64,000 nucleotides of DNA, from NCBI GenBank assembly GCA_036250195.1, contig JAVHZZ010000001.1, positions 395,398,283 through 395,462,282 of the forward strand, given 5' to 3'. A program made the translations under genes and the position numbers. Below the pieces are notes generated by a model. The model saw only the letters and a program-made list of their open reading frames with translations. It was not told the origin of the DNA and made no database searches. The DNA comes from Mixophyes australis (lineage: Eukaryota; Chordata; Amphibia; Anura; Limnodynastidae). Shown piece after piece: positions 57,691 to 64,000 of the stretch. Within the stretch, counting starts at the first letter, position 1. Every line of letters starts with the position of its first letter.

Positions 57691-60600
57691 GTTAAGATGA
57701 AGCAATTCAGCCACATTTGTAAATAAAGTATATATAATCTAATTAAGTTAATTCATTAATTAGAAAACATTCTATTTAAATCAAAAACAATGATATTTAT
57801 TTAAAATGATGCAGAAGTGAAGAGTTTCTCCATGCAACATGGAAAAGGTCAATCAGAAAAAACAAACTGTAAAAAGCCTCAAGGCAGCACCTACGGACAC
57901 CTCCAGCGAGAGCCTTTATCAATTTAATCTTTGTTTCAGAATTGCAAATGTGCATTAACCCATAGCAGCAAATAAGCAATTTATTTTGGTGGAACTACTG
58001 CAAATTAGACAATGAAACAAGATTTGTGAGTGATTACTGAGGGATGTTGCTCTTCAGGAATTTCCAGTAAATAACCCCCAATGCTTTGTTCCTGATAATG
58101 CCACTGCATGAAGATCTTATAAGAACAATATTTATTAAAGGTGTATAATGGAATAAAATGTTGCAATTAATTTAGAATTATATATAATATTTATTTTGTT
58201 CTAATACTCCCTGCCATGTTGCAGAATTTAGTCACAGAATAGTCTCTGTACTGATAGCATTACTAACATGCTGTAATATGACACTTCTAGGTTCTAAAAA
58301 CAAACCAACCAATATACAAATCAAAACCAGTAGTACTGACTGCGTTTTTAAACAATGCACAAACCAAATCATTTAAATTGTGAAAGAAACAAAACATTTT
58401 ACTCAATTATCTGCATGCAGGTGCAGTTGTCACAAGCCACACGTGCCACTAGATAACTAAACCAGATTGTTTTATTTTGTCTTTATTAATATACTATATT
58501 GTTTTTAGATTACTTGGAGAGCAACAGTTTTTACAATATCAGAAAGAGGCCAGACAGTATCTAGCTAGTCAATTTAATGGTTGTTATTCTGCTGTCACTT
58601 GCATGTGTAATGGAAAAGCTGATAGTTTGCAATTAATTACTAGATTTTGTTCTAAATTAGCCAGCTAAAAGACCAGTCATTAATCTTCACTGTGATTGGA
58701 AAGTTAATCCATACATGTACACAATCTCAAAATAAATAGTTCCAGTCTACCAAACTCCCATACTGCTAGTTTACCTTCAATTCCCTGTAAGGATAAACAA
58801 ACAAGAGAAAACTGAATAGCACTCCTTTGCAGATGTATCTATTGAAGCACAAAGAGATGAAATAGAAAAACAGAAGGTGGGGAGAGGGGGTAGATAAACA
58901 AAAACACTTGGCCCCCATCTCATTTGGGATTTCAGATAGTGTGTAGACTGCTCCTGTAAAGAAAACATACCCCACTTACACCCCAAACACCGAGCCCGTT
59001 CCATGAAAACACATTCTCATACTTTTTTATAGAAACCGTTTAAGCAAATATTACAACAAGTTATACAATGCACAAATGTCAAGTGTTTTACATGTCAACT
59101 TGTTTCTATATTTTGTTTTTAAATAAAACCGAGATAAAGTAATAACATGTAGAATTCTGTTTATTACAAGACACATTTTACTAAGTATAGATATTTCTTT
59201 ACTTGAAAATATCACTTCAATAAAAATACCATGTCAGTCTACATGAAATGTATAGTAATGTTAGCATACTTCTGTAAACCTGTCATTTTCCACTGATCAG
59301 ATTATCATTTGTTAATGTAATACCTCGGTTAGGACAAGATGACGTTTGACTACAAGCACTCCTTGCTGATATCAATAGTGAGGTCAAGAATGTGCAGATA
59401 GAAAAGTCCAAACACAGGCAGCCTCCAAGAGGAACCGTGTCAGACAAGTCAGACAGGCTGCATAAACTAGGGAGATTATCTACTTATCATTGCATTTGTC
59501 AATAAGCAATTCAGTACAGTACTTGTTTGATTTTAGATTACAAACACTGTATAGCCATTATATACATATATACATAAAAATATTGTTAGCAGTAAAAGAG
59601 TATTGCCATTTATGTCACATGTGTACTAACATTTTGATAGGAAAATAAACTAATTTACAAGAAGGAAGCAGTTATTACTGTATCTAATAATCACAGCTCC
59701 TCACAACATTTGGTTTTTACAAATCCCTTGAAATCCATTCATTTTAATGAAATAAAATAACTATCCGGCTTTAGACAACTATGTGCATTAATCAGAACAA
59801 AATACATTGAAAACCCATAACAAAAATATGCTACAGTAAAACAAAAATCAAACAAGCTGTTTGGGGGCTGGTCTGGTACATACATAAAAGACACGGCAAC
59901 AAAAAAAATGTGCTTAATGGCACAGGGGCATCTAGCTAGAGAAGACTGGAAATAATTGAGCTAGTCAAAGCTTTGCAGATGCTTGGGTAATGATAGCTCA
60001 CTTAACTTCCCAACCTTACCCCACTGCTGGAACGTTCTCAACAATTCTGGAGCTATACACTAAACACAACTGTTCTTACATTCCACACATTGTACTGGAA
60101 TCTGCTCACTTGCATGCCGTTTGGAAATGTCAAACAAAAAAGCTTCAGTAAGGCAGATAAAGTGAAACAATCCATTTAGATACTGGATATTGAAAGGATG
60201 CATAAAATGTTTCCAGACTATTTCATATAGTTCACTATGAGCTGTTCCATCCCATTTTCTCTTTTCTTTAATTATTTTGTTTGGTCACTCCTATGATAAT
60301 ATTCTTAGGTATGTCATTTGACTTAATTAGGTCTGTGGTTAAATGCATAAATTTAAGCACATTTCACAAGGAGACACATCTTAAAGATGATCGTTAAACC
60401 TCGAACCAAAAGGCCGTCACTTGTATTTAACCAATGAACAGTTGGAATTTAAATGTCAAAGGGCACACATGTTTAAGGCTTGCTAATCAAATAAAATGTA
60501 AGAACAAATAGTATTTATTTTGAAATATGTGCATCTACAAACAGTTGTTCATTGAAATTCAAAAATGTATTTCAGTACACAAAATTCACACAATGGTGCA

Positions 60601-62661
60601 CTATAAAGTGTAAGTGCCTCTGTAAGTATTAGACAGTTTACAGATTTATCCATAAACCAAAACACACTTCTAAAAATATATTATTTCTTTTTTTATGTGC
60701 AGTACTGTGTATACCCAATTTCCTTTAAAAAAAAGCTGTTGTGGAATAACCAAATTGCATTTATACATGCTAAATTTACACCTACAAATCTAAAACATGA
60801 TCTTATCTATTACGGAAAGCGTGGGTACTCTTTTTTTTTTTTTTTATAAAAAGTGAACTAAAAAGGATAAATGTATATTACTAATGATTTGAGTATAAAC
60901 CGGAAAAAAAACACGGGGGGAAAAAAACCGAGATAACTCTGATTCGGTTTGAGAAAAACAACGAGAGTCGTACAATTATGCTGGTGTAGCAGTTACTGCT
61001 TAGAAAGTGTGGTTCAGCTGTGGGAGGAGAGGGCTACATTGACAAACAGCTACGCTGCTACAAAGGTGGCAGGAAATCTATCAAACTGGACAATAAAATT
61101 GCAATTGAGTTTCTTTGGCTTTTTATAGCAGACGCGCGTATCTTGATATGTAGCACTGCAGAGCCTTTCCAATTTTGGAACACTTGTTCTTTTATCAAAG
61201 AAAGGTGTTGTAAATTGGTAGCCAAAGGTTACGGCGATCTTGAAATAATGAGAGGAGTTAATTGCAGACAGTTACACCGGTAACGAAAACTGTACATCTG
61301 TATTATTAGCGGTCTGCCTGCCTCATGCAATGGGTTAACATTCATAATTTAGGAACACAAAATGTAATCTAGGTTTTCTAAAAAATCAGTTTACATTTCA
61401 TAACAGTTCTCTAAACTATTAAAAATTCTTCCATTTTCAACGTAAAACCTACATGTTACAAAGTAGGTTACACAGCTTCCTCTGCCAGCATCACTAGGCA
61501 AAGCACAGCCAAACATTTGCAGCACATTACCGCCACCTTGTGGAAAATGCAACACAACACATTTTGTATCCAGTCATTTTTGTTTTATTTTTCACTGTAA
61601 TCTAAAGTAAATATTAAACATTCTTAATATTGAAATAGATTAATTTCAGAAATGCCTACACATACTATGTAACAATTTATAGTGTAAATTCAATCTTTTT
61701 AAAAATTGATTTGTTAATGGCAAATACTTATGATAGTAATATTATTGTGCAAGTTAAGGAAAATCCTTATCCTGTGCCATAAAATAAAGACAATAAATTT
61801 ACATTGCAGCAGTTGATTTTTCACAACAAGAATCACTTAACAGCAAGGGTAAAATAAGATCATCATTCCAGTTGTATTAAACTCTAGAAAAAGAGGTGTA
61901 ATTTTTCATTCTGCAAACTTTATCCAAAAACGTATCAAACCTTGTGACTTCAAGTGCAAAGGACCTACAAACAGCTTCCTTTCTTGTAGTTGGCTCTGGA
62001 TGTCAGTGCTAACAGAAGCTGGTGAACCATTTGTGTTATAACACTATTATATAGGATGCCGATCACATTCACCCCAGTATAAAATGTTAGTTCTATATAA
62101 AGTAACACCAACTCATTTTAAAACCAATCTGTATGCTGGTGCTATGTAAATAAATAATAAACAATTTTTTCTGCAACCGATTTTTAAATGAACAGCAGAT
62201 ACTGCAGAACATGGCTGTACCCTAACTATTTGACATAATACTTATCTACAGATCACTAAACAAAACGGCTCACTAGATAACTGGGCTATTTTATGTATTA
62301 CAGGAGGAGGACAGGACACAGTAATGTCTTTCCATTATACACATCACACACAGGATCTGACATATCTCCCCATACACCAAGCATGAAGTCTTTTTAAAGT
62401 CACTTAAAGCTTCTTTTGCTCTATATCAAAAAGTCTACCAGTTTAATGGCTGTTTTTATTACTGTCACATCATCTATGGCAGCAAAACTAACCCAAGAAA
62501 ATAAGCTTTGATTGTCAGGATACGAGGTTGTATGACTTACACTCTGTGGGTACTGCACACAGCTTCCTCACAGTTCCAGAAATACCTGGGTTCAGTGTAC
62601 TTGCCACAATGTTATGCCTTATATTAATTATAAGAGCCAATACATAAGTATATAGAATTAC
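57691..62661. other. Large LRBA intron (part), no recognised content
   Basis: About 5 kb of AT-rich intron, strikingly free of recognisable TEs compared with the 3' introns. Short T- and A-runs only (60832-60846). Confidence 0.5.
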
Positions 62662-62854
62662 CTTTGAATGTGTGATGGAGATCGTATCCACCCAAACACG
62701 CCACCCACCCCATTCATATTTCACAGCATGGTAAAGGAGGATGCGAAAGATGGCATACACCATTTCTGTAATCTTCTGCTCCTCTGTGTTCTTGGGGTTA
62801 AAATAGCACAGTGACAACATCCACTCCTGCCACACAGAGCACTGCAGCAAGCTC
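62662..62854 (-). CDS. LRBA: LRBA coding exon 2 of 13 in window
   Basis: This 193-bp exon encodes [17 protein letters not shown], the [20 protein letters not shown] stretch and [16 protein letters not shown]. These are among the most conserved segments of LRBA/NBEA proteins. The acceptor reads TTGCAG/GAGC and the donor AAG/GTAATT. It begins by completing a split Arg codon and ends on a codon boundary. The intron separating it from the preceding exon is only 297 bp, while the next intron is about 5.9 kb. Confidence 0.95.
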
Positions 62855-63151
62855 CTGCAAGGACACAACGGAAGATATGACACACCAAAAACAGCTTCAG
62901 ATTTAAAATTGTATAAAACATAAAAAAAAAACAAAAAAACGAACACCTCATTTATTACTATTAAAACATTAGTCAAATTAGATTAGTTTCAAACAGTGTT
63001 CTGACATCATCAGAAGCCTCATCAACCATCCATTATCCCATTGTGATCAGGGTTGAGGAAGTAATGAACATTGATGTACTTTCTGTACCCAAACCAATAC
63101 CTATCTACAGGAAAACCAGCACTGCCCCCCAAACATATCTGAGCCACACAC

Positions 63152-63275
63152 CTTCTGTTTTCTCTGCTGTTATTAAAGAGTTTTATCATGTCCGAAAGGA
63201 ACATCCGCCTGACTTCCATCACTTCTTGAGACTGAGGAGAGTTCCGCAAGAGTGAAGCTATAACTTTAAGAATCA
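63152..63275 (-). CDS. LRBA: LRBA coding exon 1 of 13 in window
   Basis: The translation contains VIASLLRNSPQSQE and FLSDMIKLFNNSRENR, matching the end of the armadillo-like region of LRBA. The acceptor is a pyrimidine-rich stretch ending in CTAG, and the donor is AG/GTGTGT. The exon enters with 2 bases of a split codon (G/TG, Val) and leaves with AG of a split Arg codon that the next exon completes with G. Length is 124 bp. The upstream exon supplying the first base lies beyond the window or in the unassigned 63276-64000 stretch. Confidence 0.9.
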
Positions 63276-64000
63276 CTAGGAAACACAAAATGATAGAATG
63301 TTTCATACTCGATCATCCAGTGGCAGGGTAGTCAAATAAACTATTAGCAGACATGTTAATAGTGGGAGAATCTACTGTTTTATATTACAGTACAGTCAAA
63401 TATCTAATCCACAACTATGTCACTGATCCCATCAACTGCTACACTGCTGTGACAATGTGCATTCAGGACGGCACATACGGCATTGCATAGAGATGAACGG
63501 ACCAGAATCCTGCAGCATTTGACTTTCTTTTGTCTCTCATTGCATTCTATTTGGAATTCAACCAGTGAAATCTCTTCTATGCACAATTGGTGGAAAACAC
63601 AACATGCTATATACAGTATGTTATATGATATATGGATAATACATATTAGTCTCAGCTTTAGCTGACCGAGTCACAAAAAGAACAACGTAAATACATAGAT
63701 ATGTTAAATATTATATTCCGCGAAGAAAAAAGAAAACACTACGTAAGCAGGTCAGTTTTCATCTCTATCTGATTCACGTCAGTCGCAGTCATCTAATGAG
63801 TAACTCATCAATGACAGTCTGATTGAATATCCAAGGAAAGAGAACATTATATAGAAGCTCATCTATAATTACACCCACTCCTCATTTATTTCTCTGTGCA
63901 TACTGGTGGATTTTGCTGTACTTTTATTATGATCCATAAATCATTATTATTTCTTAAAAGCAAACCAACATTTCTTCAAAAAAAAGTGTTTCATCTGAGC
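63276..64000. other. LRBA intron upstream of first visible exon
   Basis: No further exon was recognised on the minus strand; AT-rich sequence with no repeat that I can name. Confidence 0.5.

Larger units (their letters stand above)
26089..63275 (-). other. LRBA: LRBA gene, internal portion (13 coding exons and introns)
   Basis: LRBA encodes a large cytosolic and vesicle-associated BEACH-WD40 scaffold that in mammals protects CTLA-4 from lysosomal degradation. The thirteen minus-strand exons found here join into 984 codons with no stop and no phase conflict. Exon order follows the known protein: the segment before the variable region, the long acidic low-conservation exon, the strongly conserved block carrying [14 protein letters not shown], the NVKDILRSL segment, then [20 protein letters not shown] at the start of DUF1088. 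Residue choices such as [17 protein letters not shown] and [17 protein letters not shown] point to LRBA and not its paralogue NBEA; this rests on memory of the family, not a search. Neither the start codon nor the PH-BEACH-WD40 end is in the window. Most TE insertions lie in introns on the 3' side. Confidence 0.93.

Overview
The window is vertebrate nuclear DNA, most probably from an anuran amphibian. It contains the middle of one split host gene on the minus strand, and its introns and flank are filled with transposable elements. I recognise the host gene as LRBA, the BEACH-domain vesicle-trafficking scaffold. Thirteen consecutive coding exons can be placed between 63275 and 26089. They total 2952 nt, or 984 codons in one uninterrupted frame, with GT/AG boundaries and matching codon phases at every junction. 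The gene's 5' end (N-terminal lectin-like and armadillo region) and its 3' end (rest of DUF1088, PH, BEACH and WD40) lie outside the window. Positions 1-26088 are inferred to be the start of the next intron, because no further exon was found there. The frog assignment is an inference from repeat content: a DIRS element, a TTAAAGGRR-type MITE, L2/CR1 and Tx1/L1-like LINEs, and Tc1 relics.

Layout. 1-26088: a 97-bp minisatellite in a GC-rich repeat (about 590-1990), simple repeats, a decayed LINE with a MITE in its tail, two Tc1/mariner relics, a LINE inserted within a LINE (15-18.6 kb), a DIRS tyrosine-recombinase retrotransposon (19.1-23.8 kb) and a truncated minus-strand LINE (24-25.2 kb). 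26.1-39.6 kb: LRBA exons separated by introns holding a foldback element (29.5-30.9 kb) and an L2/CR1-type LINE (34.3-36.5 kb). 39.6-49.2 kb: one intron carrying a T2-like MITE, a GC-rich tandem duplication, a 1.65-kb giant palindrome with a hammerhead-ribozyme-like motif at its centre, a nearly complete APE/RT LINE and a 5'-truncated L1/Tx1 copy with a clear target-site duplication. 49.2-64 kb: nine LRBA exons in comparatively TE-poor introns, apart from a pair of nested SINEs at 57.1-57.7 kb.

The most interesting material is structural. The DIRS copy keeps both inverted terminal repeats, the internal complementary region and an open tyrosine-recombinase frame, but has lost its reverse-transcriptase core. 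Two unrelated-looking foldback elements each place a CTGAnGA-hairpin-GAAAC-like motif directly after the left arm, and one is flanked by a 15-bp imperfect direct repeat. That combination suggests Penelope-like or other hammerhead-bearing retroelements; this is inference. Within the large palindrome, a 43-bp block is flipped relative to its arm. No bacterial features, CRISPR arrays or canonical tRNA/rRNA genes were seen.
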